Source: [Leptolyngbya] sp. JSC-1
GTDB lineage: Bacteria > Cyanobacteriota > Cyanobacteriia > Elainellales > Elainellaceae
Assembly (NCBI GenBank): GCA_000733415.1
Contig: KL662191.1
Location: 1,523,028 to 1,587,027, forward strand
Reading direction: 5' to 3'
Length of the DNA stretch: 64,000 nucleotides
Below, in pieces: positions 26,109 through 35,882 of the stretch. Under the pieces are notes generated by a model that worked only from the letters and a program-made list of their open reading frames with translations, was not told the DNA's origin and searched no databases. The translations under genes and the position numbers were made by a program. Numbering within the stretch: position 1 is the first letter of the stretch; every line of letters begins with the position of its first letter.

Positions 26109-27029
26109 TCAGCGCCGATAGGCAAGCACAAATCGTTCCACCCCTGCCAGGTCAGGATGAATAGCAATGGATTGGTAGTCGCCCTGGGCTTGCAGCAGCG
26201 TCGCTACAGTTTTGGCTTGGCCCGCCATCAGTTCAACGAGCCAAATCCCACCCGATTGCAGGTAAGTTGGCGCATCACTAATCAACTGACGGACGCAATC
26301 TAAACCATCTTCGCCACCGTCAAGGGCAAGCTGTGGCTCATGTTGGGCTACTTCGGGCTGGAGGTCAGAAATCTGGCTACGGGGGATATAGGGCGGATTG
26401 GAAACCATGCCGCTGAGTTGACCGCGCAGGTGCTGGAGCGGGGCAAACCAGGAGCCTTGATAAAACTGAATACGGGACGCCATCCCGAACTGCTGGGCGT
26501 TCTGTTGGGCAATCGCCAGCGCAGCGGCACTGGTCTCGACAGCATGAATCCTAGCCTGGGGAAAGGCATCGGCCAAGCCCAGCGCAATCGCCCCGCTGCC
26601 AGTTCCTAAATCAGCCCAGTGACCCTGTCGCAGCTCAGAACATGCAGGCTGCTCCACGGCTGCCAGTACTAGATCAATCAACAGCTCGGTTTCGGGGCGG
26701 GGAATCAGCACTGCTGGTGAAACAGTCAGGGAAAACTGTCGCCAGGGAACACAACCAGCCAAATACTGCACAGGAATTCGCTGCTGAAGTCGGCGTTGCC
26801 AGAGCTGGTCTAGATCGGCAGGGGAGCAAGCCAGGGTGATTTCGGGTTTGGTCTGGAAGGTTTCTAACCGCAGGGCCAGCCGATCTAGGTCAGTTAGGGC
26901 TTGTAGCAACCAATCCACTTCTACTACCGGAACCTCGGCTGCAATCGCTTGAGCTTGGGCCTGTTTGCGCCAGTGATAGAGCACTGGCCCAGAGATGGTG
27001 TGGGTCGGACTGGGAGGAAAATTAGCCAT
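26109..27029 (-). CDS. prmC: Peptide chain release factor N5-glutamine methyltransferase PrmC
   Basis: 306 residues. N-terminal helical domain, about 10-95 (LYHWRKQAQAQAIAA to PVQYLAGCVPWRQFSLTVSP), with PAVLIPRPETELLIDLVL leading into the SAM-binding motif WADLGTGSGAIALGLA and the catalytic NPPYIP that holds the target glutamine. Known role: methylates the GGQ glutamine of release factors RF1/RF2. Transcribed against pcyA; no operon partner seen. Confidence 0.96.
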   Translation of the reverse strand: MANFPPSPTHTISGPVLYHWRKQAQAQAIAAEVPVVEVDWLLQALTDLDRLALRLETFQTKPEITLACSPADLDQLWQRRLQQRIPVQYLAGCVPWRQFSLTVSPAVLIPRPETELLIDLVLAAVEQPACSELRQGHWADLGTGSGAIALGLADAFPQARIHAVETSAAALAIAQQNAQQFGMASRIQFYQGSWFAPLQHLRGQLSGMVSNPPYIPRSQISDLQPEVAQHEPQLALDGGEDGLDCVRQLISDAPTYLQSGGIWLVELMAGQAKTVATLLQAQGDYQSIAIHPDLAGVERFVLAYRR

Positions 27030-27224
27030 GAGTGCGGACTAGGTTGAGGGCGGAGGGGGCGGCTTGAGCGTCAACTGCATACCTGCTGCATTCGTTGCAG
27101 CTAAGTCAAAACGATGCTTGAGAATAGAGCTAGAGTTGCGTATGGGCCGTAGAATCGACAAGATCATGATTGCCTTGCGGTGCGTTAGCGCTATCGTACT
27201 TCAAACGGGGGGTTGGAGGTGAGG

Positions 27225-28745
27225 ATGGGAACAGCTTGGAGATACTGGACCCATACGCGGCTAGAGGGATCTGGGAAGCTGAAACGGCAGGAAATTCTGG
27301 TTGCCCAGGCGTTTTTTCAACAGCAGTTTCCCGACTTGCTAGAAGCTGAGGAGCTACCTGATCTGCTGATCCAACGTCAGCTAGTTGCAGTTATGCAGGA
27401 GAGCGGCGAACGGGGCCAATCTTCTCGATTAGCCGAAGCCTGTCTGCGCTGCTTTGTCTCGCAGCAGATCCCGCAAATTTGTTTGAATTTAGAACGTCGC
27501 TTTGCCACTCAGGGCCAGTTTAGCTGCCAGGATCTACTGCCCTATGTCCTGGACGATGTCGATCCGCTCCAACCTTGCGATGATAGGCTAGGTTCTCCCG
27601 CTGTGGCCACGCTACGCCATCAGCCGTTGGCCGTCAAGATTGTCCAGAGCTTTGATCCTAGGCAAAGTAATTTGAGCACCTGGACAAAGCGGCTTGTGCT
27701 CCAACAAAAATTGCTGAATGCGGCCTTGGCCGAGTGCGGTGTCTACTTAGCCAGCGATTGGGCTATTTTGAGCCACACCACCCCGGTCCGGTTACAGCGG
27801 CTGTTGGCGGATGGGTTGTCTCCGGCAGAAATGGATCGAGCCTGTCAGTTACTGAGTAGCTTTCACGCCATCTACCGAGCCGACCGGATGCAGCGTCGCG
27901 CCACCAACCCCGGCCAGCGGTGCAGTGAGCCTAGCGAAGGCCAGCTCAACCGCATGGTGGACTATTTAACTCAGCAGAGGATTTCCGGCTACTCGCCAGC
28001 GCGGGTCCTGCGAGAGCTACGAGACTTGGCCCAAAAGCTGCGGCAGGGCAAGAGTAAGGCGACGCTATCGCTTGATGATGAGCAGACCCGATTTCTGGCT
28101 AATCAGCAGCAGGTGCAGTCTGCTGAATCAGACGATGACCAGGATGCGTTTCTGAGTTGCTATCGGCAACAATCGGAACAGTGCCTGATGCAGGCAATCC
28201 AGCAGGCCGTTGACAATCGCCTCGTCTATCTGCGCAGCAAAAAACCCCCTAAAGATCCAGAAGCTCTGCCGGACGATCGGGCATTTCTGAAAGCGCTGCG
28301 GCTGTTCTATTGCGAAAATAAGTCGATGACCGAAATTGCGCCCTTGGTGGGCAAACAAAAACAGTTTCAGGTGACGCGCCTGCTGAAACTGGACGATTTG
28401 CGAGCCGATGTGCGCATGACCTGGCTATTCCTGATGGTGGACCAACTGGATCAGGTGTTCCAAGAGTATCTCAATACTGACCAACTCCAGCACTTGCAGC
28501 AACGCCTCAAACAAGAGCTATGGGCTGACATCTGCCAAAAGTGGCTGCTGATGCTGGGCAATCAGCCGGATGTGCTGCTGAAAGACTACCTGAATCAAGG
28601 TGAGTTTTTGCTCGGTGAGCTGATCGACCGCATTCTGAATCAGGACGTGACCAGCACCTACAGCAAAAAATCCGTGCCCCAACCCGAATCGCAAAATCCC
28701 TATGCCCGTTGCTTCTGCCAGTATTTGCATCTTTTGGAGACCTAA
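27225..28745 (+). CDS. Sigma-factor-like protein of unknown function, partner of a DUF1822 gene
   Basis: 506 residues from ATG 27225, preceded by GGAGG five bases upstream. Residues about 145-190 contain IVQSFDPRQSNLSTWTKRLV, which resembles sigma-70 region 2 (the FDP-x-x-x-x-F-x-TW motif); residues about 350-390 contain FYCENKSMTEIAPLVGKQKQ, resembling a region 4 helix-turn-helix. Sequence between is specific to this cyanobacterial family. The stop is 3 bases before the DUF1822 start, so the two genes are surely co-expressed. Similar pairs, often with a CHAT-domain gene, occur in other cyanobacteria; no CHAT gene follows here. Sigma activity is inference. Confidence 0.65.
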   Translation: MGTAWRYWTHTRLEGSGKLKRQEILVAQAFFQQQFPDLLEAEELPDLLIQRQLVAVMQESGERGQSSRLAEACLRCFVSQQIPQICLNLERRFATQGQFSCQDLLPYVLDDVDPLQPCDDRLGSPAVATLRHQPLAVKIVQSFDPRQSNLSTWTKRLVLQQKLLNAALAECGVYLASDWAILSHTTPVRLQRLLADGLSPAEMDRACQLLSSFHAIYRADRMQRRATNPGQRCSEPSEGQLNRMVDYLTQQRISGYSPARVLRELRDLAQKLRQGKSKATLSLDDEQTRFLANQQQVQSAESDDDQDAFLSCYRQQSEQCLMQAIQQAVDNRLVYLRSKKPPKDPEALPDDRAFLKALRLFYCENKSMTEIAPLVGKQKQFQVTRLLKLDDLRADVRMTWLFLMVDQLDQVFQEYLNTDQLQHLQQRLKQELWADICQKWLLMLGNQPDVLLKDYLNQGEFLLGELIDRILNQDVTSTYSKKSVPQPESQNPYARCFCQYLHLLET

Positions 28746-28748
28746 ACC

Positions 28749-29963
28749 ATGAACTTTTTTCTCGACGACGAATTGATTACCGCTCAATTACTGTCCCCTG
28801 AGGGGATTTCCCTGGCTCCTGAGCAGATCAACTGGGCACTAGAGCTAAGCCAACAGGCAACCACCGAGGCCGAACGCTGGCAAACCTATCTGAGTGGACT
28901 GGCCCTGCTGGGGGTTCAGGAATGGCTGCAACAGCGCTTGCCCGATTTAGCCCTTAAGAGCAACTGGCTGCCGGGCCGCAACCTGTCTGTAACTAAGGCA
29001 AAGCAGGCTGCACTGAGTCAGCAGGTCTGCCAACTGCAGATCGGTGAGTTTAGGCTGTACTTACTGTTAACCGATTGCCTCGAAGACCCGATGGTGGCAA
29101 TTCCCAAAGCGATTGTTGATCTGACTGAGTTTGCTGCCGATTTTTATCTACTAGTAGAAGTGCTAGAGGAACTGGCGGAAGTGCGGGTTTATGGTTATTT
29201 ACCCGGTAGCCAACTCATCGCTCGTGCCCACCAACAAACCCCAACTATCCCATCCGATCCTCAGCTCGATCCGGAGACCATGCTGCTGCCAGTGGATCAA
29301 TTTACCCACGAGGTAGACACCCTGTTGCTGCACTTGCGCCACTCAGATGCAGCTGCTCTCAGAACCGCCTCAGCTGCTTCCCGGTCTGCTTCTCCCAATT
29401 CTCCACTCTCCCCATCCCCCGCCATTAATGTCGGCGCTTGGTTACGCAATCGGCTGGACCAGGTGGCAGAGGAACTGTCCTGGTTGCTGCTGCCGCCGGT
29501 TGCCTTCAACCTAGAAGGATCAATGATGGCGATGCGCTCAGCCCGTTCGCCGATAGAAGACCTGGATGCGGTGATTACCGAGCTGATCCGCGAACATCGA
29601 CTAGAGATTTCGCCAGAAGCCCGCTCTGCCTACTGGGATTTTCAGGTGGGCACAACTGCATTGCGGTTCTATGTCCTGGGCTGGGCCTTGGCATCTGCTG
29701 CGGACTCGCCCGAATGGTCGCTGCTGCTGGTTCTCGGTGCCCAACCTGGCACCCATTTGCCATCCGGAACTGTGCTCAAGGTGGAGGACGCCATGCAAGT
29801 GCTGGCCGAAGAGCAGCTCGATCAATCGCCCTACCTCTATGCGCAAGTTGCAGGCACCTGGGATGAACAGTTTCGAGTCACGGTTGCTTTGCCCAATGGA
29901 GAATCGCTGGTCTTGCCACCGTTTGCCTTCAATCCAGACGCAATTGATCCTAGACTTGTGTAG
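28749..29963 (+). CDS. DUF1822 family protein
   Basis: 404 residues. Recognised by the pattern EAERWQTYLSGLALLGVQEW, IGEFRLYLLLTDCLEDPMVA and LEVLEELAEVRVYGYLPGSQ of this cyanobacterial family. A low-complexity Ser/Ala/Pro segment near residues 200-225 separates it from a second part with WLLLPPVAFNLEGSMMAMR and a beta-rich end (VLGAQPGTHLPSGTVLKVED). No known activity; cytoplasmic by appearance. Starts 3 bases after the sigma-like gene. Confidence 0.85.
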   Translation: MNFFLDDELITAQLLSPEGISLAPEQINWALELSQQATTEAERWQTYLSGLALLGVQEWLQQRLPDLALKSNWLPGRNLSVTKAKQAALSQQVCQLQIGEFRLYLLLTDCLEDPMVAIPKAIVDLTEFAADFYLLVEVLEELAEVRVYGYLPGSQLIARAHQQTPTIPSDPQLDPETMLLPVDQFTHEVDTLLLHLRHSDAAALRTASAASRSASPNSPLSPSPAINVGAWLRNRLDQVAEELSWLLLPPVAFNLEGSMMAMRSARSPIEDLDAVITELIREHRLEISPEARSAYWDFQVGTTALRFYVLGWALASAADSPEWSLLLVLGAQPGTHLPSGTVLKVEDAMQVLAEEQLDQSPYLYAQVAGTWDEQFRVTVALPNGESLVLPPFAFNPDAIDPRLV

Positions 29964-30679
29964 CTGCCAGTGTTGATTTTGCTGCCTCAAGCTCAGTGTC
30001 TCGTCTACAAATCGATCTGGCGCGTTTAGCTGTATCGTAGTAGGGCAACCTTCACGGTGCCTCAAAACATATACAATAGCATTTCTAAATTTATGTGAAA
30101 ATACATCATTGATAAATAATCTGTAAAATTCACTGTTTGTATGCCACTCTTAAAACGTTTTGCTGGCTGGTGATACATCAGCGCATACCACTTCAGCCTA
30201 CAGCTTTACCTCTCACCTGGCCATTTTGTCAGCTATTGCGCTGCCCGTTATAATGGTTTGGTCCTATCGTTCTACCAGCCCTGTTGCAAAAAACGACTGT
30301 AGAAGTCAATGCGTAGAAATCAATGTGTAGAAATTAATTAGAGACTTGTGTACACTCGCATACAAGTCGTATACAAGCAGCCAAATATGAGGCTAGAGCA
30401 GCCTTACTTGTAGTTTTATCTAGACTATTTCCCCTTTCTTCTAACACCCTGGCAAAACTATCATCCTATTTGAGTGTACGCCGTAGCTCAACTCCTGGGA
30501 ACCTATTGACGGAACCGAAAGTCAATGGGCAAGGTCTGAGGATTGGCTGTTTGACGACTGATTAGTTCAGCAAAACTTGCCACCAGAATTTGCTCCAGAA
30601 TCTCCCCTAGAATCTGCATACATCTGCGTGGATGAACACTAAATTCTGCTAAATCCCCTAGTCGTATAAGCTCAGATCT
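29964..30679. other. Intergenic region before the subtilase gene, no gene seen
   Basis: 716 bases. Contains small direct repeats (variants of GTAGAAGTCAATGC near 30299-30340, and ATACAAG words at 30358-30382). No hairpin terminator or RNA gene recognised. Confidence 0.5.
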
Positions 30680-32092
30680 ATGTTGGATGCTTCTCTCACT
30701 CCCTTCAGCAGTGGTGACATCACTGCCAGCAACTCTGGGTTGCTTAATTTTAACCAGCGGGACATCCTTGCTTCCCAGCCTAGCTCGTCTCTAGCACCGT
30801 TAAGTCTGGGGTTAGAGTCAGGTCAACCCTTGACCCGTCGCAGTCAGACTTTGGATTGGTTAGACAGTGGCTTCGCTCCGATGCAGCGCACCTCTGATTT
30901 GGGCTGGGAGCAGCACAGAGGCAAATCTGCGCCGCTTGCCTGCGATCGCTTGACAGGTCTGACCTTGGATCAACCCTGGGTGGCCGCTAACAAAGCTGCT
31001 AACAAAGCAGCACGATTCCAAAATTCTGAATTTCTGCATACCGACCGCCTGCAGGCTGAGCCAACCACTAAACGAGCGGTCAAACGCACAACACCAACGA
31101 GACAAGCGGCCATACGTCTCAATGCCGAAGCATTTGACAGAATCAGGGGGTATGGGTTGGTGAATGCAGCGGCGGCTGTTGCTAGATCAATTGATGCACC
31201 GAGGTTTGCTAGCCTCGCGGATTTTGGCGGCAACAATTGGAACTTAGATGCTGTTCAGGCACCGGATGTTTGGGCCAGAGGATTCACAGGCCAAGGGGTA
31301 ACCGTTGCGGTGATTGATTCTGGTGTGGATATTACCCATCCCGATTTGAGAGACAATATTTGGATTAATTCAGATGAAATTGCTGGTGATGGGATTGACA
31401 ACGATGTGAATGGTTACATCGATGATATCAACGGCTGGAATTTTGGTATCGGTCAAAACAACGCCAATGTATCCCCCGGTACCAATAATTCTGGACAGGA
31501 GCATGGCACCCATGTAGCAGGCACAATCGCTGCTAGAAATAATGGAAGTGGCAATACGGGCGTTGCTCCCGATGCCAAAATCATGGCATTGCGGTTGGGC
31601 GATGTAGCAGATGGCTGGTTTGTAAATGGCGGCAGTTTGCCGGAAGCGATTCGCTATGCTGTGGACAATGGAGCACGGGTCATTAACCTCAGTTTAGGCA
31701 GTGCGGATTCTCCCCAACTCCAGAGTGCCTTAGCCTATGCTGCCTCACGTAACGTAGTTACGGTCAGTGCCTCTGGCAACGAAGGCTTATTGAGTCCGGG
31801 AGCACCCGCTCGCTATGCCACCCAATATGGCTTGTCGGTTGGTGCCGTTAACCGGGAGCGTTCAGTTGCCCGCTTCTCTAACCGGGCTGGAGGTAGTCCA
31901 CGGCTGCGGCATGTGGTGGCTCCAGGCGTACAAATTTATTCAACTCTCCCTGGTAATTCCTACGGTTTTCTCAGTGGCACCTCGATGGCGACTCCCCATG
32001 TGGCTGGCACTGTTGCTCTGATGCTCAGTGCTAATCCCACCCTAACTCACGGTCAGGTGCGACAAATTCTGACGGATACGGCAGTCGGCTGA
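30680..32092 (+). CDS. Subtilisin-like serine protease (S8 family)
   Basis: 470 residues. Catalytic triad: Asp in VTVAVIDSGVDITHPDLRD (about residue 215), His in EHGTHVAGTI (about 278) and Ser in FLSGTSMATPHVAGTVALM (about 437). The approx. 200-residue N-terminal region is Ser/Ala-rich and includes IRGYGLVNAAAAVARSIDAP, a word normally seen at the end of an S8 domain but also in front of the catalytic domain in cyanobacterial calcium-dependent proteases. No classical signal peptide is visible. Asp/Asn-rich DGIDNDVNGYIDDINGWN probably binds calcium. Start ATG 30680 is the first in frame. Confidence 0.9.
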   Translation: MLDASLTPFSSGDITASNSGLLNFNQRDILASQPSSSLAPLSLGLESGQPLTRRSQTLDWLDSGFAPMQRTSDLGWEQHRGKSAPLACDRLTGLTLDQPWVAANKAANKAARFQNSEFLHTDRLQAEPTTKRAVKRTTPTRQAAIRLNAEAFDRIRGYGLVNAAAAVARSIDAPRFASLADFGGNNWNLDAVQAPDVWARGFTGQGVTVAVIDSGVDITHPDLRDNIWINSDEIAGDGIDNDVNGYIDDINGWNFGIGQNNANVSPGTNNSGQEHGTHVAGTIAARNNGSGNTGVAPDAKIMALRLGDVADGWFVNGGSLPEAIRYAVDNGARVINLSLGSADSPQLQSALAYAASRNVVTVSASGNEGLLSPGAPARYATQYGLSVGAVNRERSVARFSNRAGGSPRLRHVVAPGVQIYSTLPGNSYGFLSGTSMATPHVAGTVALMLSANPTLTHGQVRQILTDTAVG

Positions 32093-32186
32093 AGTGGATG
32101 CAGTCAGATATGCCACTATGATGAAAACGAAGATGAAACCGAACGTCAGCACGTCAGCAATTGCAGCGAAAGGAAAACTGGTGACT

Positions 32187-32639
32187 ATGGAACAGTGGAC
32201 AGACAGCAAACTAGATAAATTGGCCCATACAGTGGCGCAACTAGCCGAACAGATGCAGCAGATGCACCGCCAAATCGGTCAACTGAGCCACCAGGTACAG
32301 CAAACCTGTAGCAGTGTCGATAGTTTGGCGGCTGTGCTTAAAACCCAACCCCTACTGCTGGAAACTCCCTACCTAGACGATTCATCTAATTCATCCAACG
32401 TTCTGGATGTGGATTGGCCGACTCGCCTCGCTACGGTCGAACAGCGGATGCAGCAGCTAACCCAGCAAGTGCAGCAGCTAGAGCGACGCATCGCCACCCA
32501 CTACACCACCGATTACAATCTCGCCAATCTCAGTCTTGCCGTTGCGGCTCCCTTGTCCGGCCCCTTACCTGAGGATGAGGTGGATGATGAGCCTGATGAG
32601 ATTTTGTGGGATTTTATGGAACCATCCAATGACCCATAA
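32187..32639 (+). CDS. Coiled-coil protein of unknown function
   Basis: 150 residues from ATG 32187; GTG at 32181, closer to AAAGGA, is an alternative, and the frame is open up to the subtilase stop. MEQWTDSKLDKLAHTVAQLA begins a Gln-rich heptad region (QLAEQMQQMHRQIGQLSHQV); a second heptad segment follows (VEQRMQQLTQQVQQLERRI), with an acidic tail. Short soluble coiled coils like this are common in cyanobacteria; no function known. Confidence 0.65.
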   Translation: MEQWTDSKLDKLAHTVAQLAEQMQQMHRQIGQLSHQVQQTCSSVDSLAAVLKTQPLLLETPYLDDSSNSSNVLDVDWPTRLATVEQRMQQLTQQVQQLERRIATHYTTDYNLANLSLAVAAPLSGPLPEDEVDDEPDEILWDFMEPSNDP

Positions 32640-32703
32640 TCGCAGCTGCTGCGAAGCAGTTGCCAATAACTCTGATGGTTCAGTTAGAGCAATTGGATCG
32701 GCT

Positions 32704-33183
32704 CTACTGGCGTTCATTCTTCATATTTCTATTCGTACGTTTAATTAGCAAATAGCTTACCGAGAGGGCAAAAATTGCGCCTCCTAGGGCGAGCAGGTCT
32801 AGATTATTGTATTTACTGAAGTCAAAAATAATAATTTTACGAGCAACCGCAATCAGCGAAGTCACAATCACCAATTCAACCTGAACAACATGCTTTTTTA
32901 AATAAGCGGTGATATTTTCTAACAGCTCCAGCGCAATCAGAATATTTAGAAACAGACCGAAAATATCAATCAGCGTTTTATCAAAAAAACCAACTGGGTC
33001 CGCCATTAGATCCCGAACCAGCAGAATCACCAAATCAGTGAGCGAGATCAGAATGACCAAACTCAAAGCAACAGCCAAAACCTTGGCGGCAATATTTTCT
33101 ACCCAATGGGCAACGCCAAGAAAATTCTCGTCTTGACCCGCTTTGCTAACTTTCTTACTCAGTTTTTCCCAGGGAGAGATCAT
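32704..33183 (-). CDS. PsiE-family membrane protein
   Basis: 159 residues with four hydrophobic helices, e.g. VLAVALSLVILISLTDLVIL and IFALSVSYLLI, and the family motif around FGLFLNILIALELLENITAY. PsiE was named for phosphate-starvation induction in E. coli; its activity is unknown. Faces the coiled-coil gene tail to tail. Charged, basic C-terminus (KRTNRNMKN). Confidence 0.85.
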   Translation of the reverse strand: MISPWEKLSKKVSKAGQDENFLGVAHWVENIAAKVLAVALSLVILISLTDLVILLVRDLMADPVGFFDKTLIDIFGLFLNILIALELLENITAYLKKHVVQVELVIVTSLIAVARKIIIFDFSKYNNLDLLALGGAIFALSVSYLLIKRTNRNMKNERQ

Positions 33184-33684
33184 AGTCTGCTGCTAAATAG
33201 AAAAACACAGGTGATGTAGATAGCTAGGCAAAATCAGCACAGTTAAATCCGCCAGTCATTTGTCCTGTCAAGCTGGGACATCCAAACTGGGACATCAGCT
33301 CTTTAGCAGGCTAACCGGCGACTGAATCTATTGAATTTATAGATTCAAAACTATAAGTCAACAGGGCACCATAGAAGAAATTCTATTATTGACTGGACTA
33401 ATTGGCAAGAATAAATCTGTTCTTTTCTTGTAATTGCTCCGGTTGCTTGTCCCGATCTCTTGCCCATTGGTAACTAATTAATCGGGTACGGATATCTGGA
33501 CTGCCCGCAGGTTGTGCGAGGCGCAGCGACACAAGACCGATCACAAACTCCAAATTGGGGCTGAAAGCTAGATAGATGCAGAGACAGCTTCTGTAGCATG
33601 CTTCTGTAGTAACTTTGTCAGTTTTAATACATTAATCCATTCGTCGTTGTTGTACACCAAGCACAATCTTTATTGTTGAACTCT
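33184..33684. other. Divergent intergenic region, no gene seen
   Basis: 500 bases between the divergent psiE-family and deaminase genes, presumably holding both promoters. GTCAAGCTGGGACATCCAAA-type short repeats (GGGACATC twice at about 33284-33297) are the only structure I noticed. Confidence 0.4.
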
Positions 33685-35046
33685 ATGTCTACCTTGCTTG
33701 TTAAAAATATCCATACCTTGGTCACAATGGATGCAACTCGCCGGGAAATTCGGAATGGGGCATTGCTAGTCCGAGACAACAGGATCGAGCAAGTGGGAAC
33801 AACCTTGGCGTTGCCTCAAACTGCTGATGAAGTTTTGGATCTACAGGATCGTTTCGTTGTACTTCCCGGTCTTGTCAATACGCATCACCATTTTTACCAA
33901 ACCCTGACCCGTGCAGTTCCAGCCGCTCAGAACTGTGATTTGTTTAACTGGTTGCAAACCCTTTATCCTATTTGGGCCAAGCTCACGCCAAGGGCCGTGT
34001 ATGTCAGTGCGCAAATGGCTGCCGCCGAGTTGATATTATCAGGCTGTACAACGGCTAGCGACCATCTCTATGTCTATCCAAACGGCAGTAGATTAGATGA
34101 CGAAATTCAAGCCATCCAGGAAATTGGGCTGCGCTTTCATGCTAGTCGAGGCAGCATGAGTGTTGGGCAAAGCCAAGGGGGATTACCGCCTGATTCTGTA
34201 GTTGAGCCAGAAGCAGAGATTTTGAAGGACAGCCAGCGCCTGATTGAGCAATATCATGACAACACTCGGCAGGCGATGCTGCGAATTACCCTAGCACCCT
34301 GTTCCCCCTTTTCCGTGTCTCCGGATCTGATGCGGGAATCGGCAGCGCTGGCAAGAGCGTATCCCGGTATTCGCCTGCACACCCACCTAGCAGAAAACAA
34401 GTCCGATATCGAGTACAGCTTGGCGACCTTTGGCATGACGCCAGGGGACTATGCCGAATCTGTCGGTTGGGTAGGGGCGGATGTTTGGCATGCTCACTGT
34501 GTTCAGTTGGATGATCGGGCGATCCAACAATTTGGCAAGACCGGAACTGGGGTGGCCCATTGTCCGTGTAGTAATATGCGTCTGGCAAGCGGTATGGCTC
34601 CGATTCGAAAAATGCTGAATCATCAAGTTCCTGTAGGTCTAGGAGTCGATGGCTCGGCCTCGAACGATACCTCAAATCTATTGAATGAAGCCCGTACCGC
34701 TTTTCTGATGGCACGAGTTCGCGAGCTGGATGCCTCGGCTATGACTGCCCGCGATGCCTTAGAACTGGCTACTCTGGGAGGAGCAAAGGTCCTGGGGCGA
34801 GACGATGTTGGCTCTTTGACGGCTGGTATGTCAGCCGATTTCATTGCCATCAATCTGGATCGGCCCGAATTTGCTGGTGCTCTCCACGACCCAATTGCCG
34901 CAATGATTTTCTGCCAGGTCAATACGGTCGATTACAGTTTTATAAACGGTCGAAAAGTTGTGGATCAGGGACGAATAATCACAATTGAACTGGAACCGTT
35001 GGTGGAAGAACACAATAAATTAGCAGCTCAACTGATCCATAGTTGA
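33685..35046 (+). CDS. 8-oxoguanine deaminase (amidohydrolase, AtzB/TrzN-like)
   Basis: 453 residues from ATG 33685 (a TTG lies 12 bases upstream). Metal-dependent hydrolase: VLPGLVNTHHHFYQTLTRAV with the first-strand His-x-His, LHTHLAENKSD, DVWHAHCVQLDD and the catalytic Asp in GLGVDGSASNDTSNL. The spacing and the NTHHHFYQ and SASND words fit characterised 8-oxoguanine deaminases, which convert 8-oxoguanine to urate and ammonia. AtzB-type triazine hydrolases are relatives, so substrate is a family-based call. No operon partner; an AtzG-AtzE pair lies 10 kb away. Confidence 0.85.
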   Translation: MSTLLVKNIHTLVTMDATRREIRNGALLVRDNRIEQVGTTLALPQTADEVLDLQDRFVVLPGLVNTHHHFYQTLTRAVPAAQNCDLFNWLQTLYPIWAKLTPRAVYVSAQMAAAELILSGCTTASDHLYVYPNGSRLDDEIQAIQEIGLRFHASRGSMSVGQSQGGLPPDSVVEPEAEILKDSQRLIEQYHDNTRQAMLRITLAPCSPFSVSPDLMRESAALARAYPGIRLHTHLAENKSDIEYSLATFGMTPGDYAESVGWVGADVWHAHCVQLDDRAIQQFGKTGTGVAHCPCSNMRLASGMAPIRKMLNHQVPVGLGVDGSASNDTSNLLNEARTAFLMARVRELDASAMTARDALELATLGGAKVLGRDDVGSLTAGMSADFIAINLDRPEFAGALHDPIAAMIFCQVNTVDYSFINGRKVVDQGRIITIELEPLVEEHNKLAAQLIHS

Positions 35047-35076
35047 TTCACCCAGTTGATCCACCCAGTTGATCCA
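35038..35076. repeat. Tandem repeat, 13-base unit x3
   Basis: CCCAGTTGATCCA at 35051 and 35064, preceded by the variant CATAGTTGATTCA at 35038, which spans the deaminase stop codon. Confidence 0.8.
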
Positions 35077-35092
35077 CCTAAAGTTAATCCAT

Positions 35093-35623
35093 CTAACGCT
35101 TAGGTTTGGCAACTCTAGAGAATAGGGAATTAGACTTGGGCCGGACCGGAACTTTTTTATTACACAGCAATGCCCATGTGACAGAATCCACGATGCCGTC
35201 GTCTCGCAAATGGTGCTGACGCTGAAACGCAAGCACAGCGGCCTTCGTTTCTGCATCATACATGCCGTTCCGCTGCACCCTATAGCCATTCACCTGCAGC
35301 AGACCCTGTAGCTCATAAACATCTGCTCCTGCATAGCCTTGACGCAGGGTTCGTGCTCCAGGCTTAACCGTTGCCATCAAGGTGCTCCAGGTCTCAGGTC
35401 CCACTACTCCATCGATCCGCAACCTATGCCGTCGTTGAAAGGTTTTAACGGCTACTTCGGTACGCCAACCAAAATCGCCGTCCACTCGTAGGCTGAAGCC
35501 ATGGGCGTTGAGCAGTTCTTGCATCCGCGCCACGTTGGGTCCCACATCCCAGGGATAAAGAACGGGTGGGGCAGAAGGAGCACCACTGGACTGGTGAGGT
35601 AAATCGGAGAGATGGCTGTCCAT
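35093..35623 (-). CDS. Peptidoglycan-binding domain protein
   Basis: 176 residues with two PG_binding_1 domains: about 28-85 (VARMQELLNAHGFSLRVDGD, FQRRHRLRIDGVVGPETW) and about 97-155 (VYELQGLLQVNGYRVQRNG, FQRQHHLRDDGIVDSVTW). No signal peptide or catalytic domain, so export is not evident; a basic tail ends the protein. Its ATG (35623-35621) falls inside the first copy of a 14-base tandem repeat. It converges with the deaminase gene. Confidence 0.88.
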   Translation of the reverse strand: MDSHLSDLPHQSSGAPSAPPVLYPWDVGPNVARMQELLNAHGFSLRVDGDFGWRTEVAVKTFQRRHRLRIDGVVGPETWSTLMATVKPGARTLRQGYAGADVYELQGLLQVNGYRVQRNGMYDAETKAAVLAFQRQHHLRDDGIVDSVTWALLCNKKVPVRPKSNSLFSRVAKPKR

Positions 35624-35663
35624 AATCGGCTGTCCACAATCGGCTGTTCACAATCGGCTGAGG
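35622..35663. repeat. Tandem repeat, 14-base unit x3
   Basis: ATAATCGGCTGTCC, ACAATCGGCTGTTC and ACAATCGGCTGAGG head to tail, overlapping the start codon of the peptidoglycan-binding gene and its ribosome site region. Confidence 0.85.
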
Positions 35664-35882
35664 AGCACCACAATGCTGCTTCTTCTAGCATAATCTTATG
35701 CAATCAACCGCTAAGCAAAGCACTTCTTCTGGCTGTGACCAACTTTTACCAATCAGATACCAATCAGAGTACGTCCTAGCACCCCTTATCCTTGGTTTGA
35801 AACCCATAGCGAGACATCTGATTCGTTTAGGCCAGATGCCTGCCCTGCGTTTGATGCTAATTTTGCTTATCTACCCAGCTTC

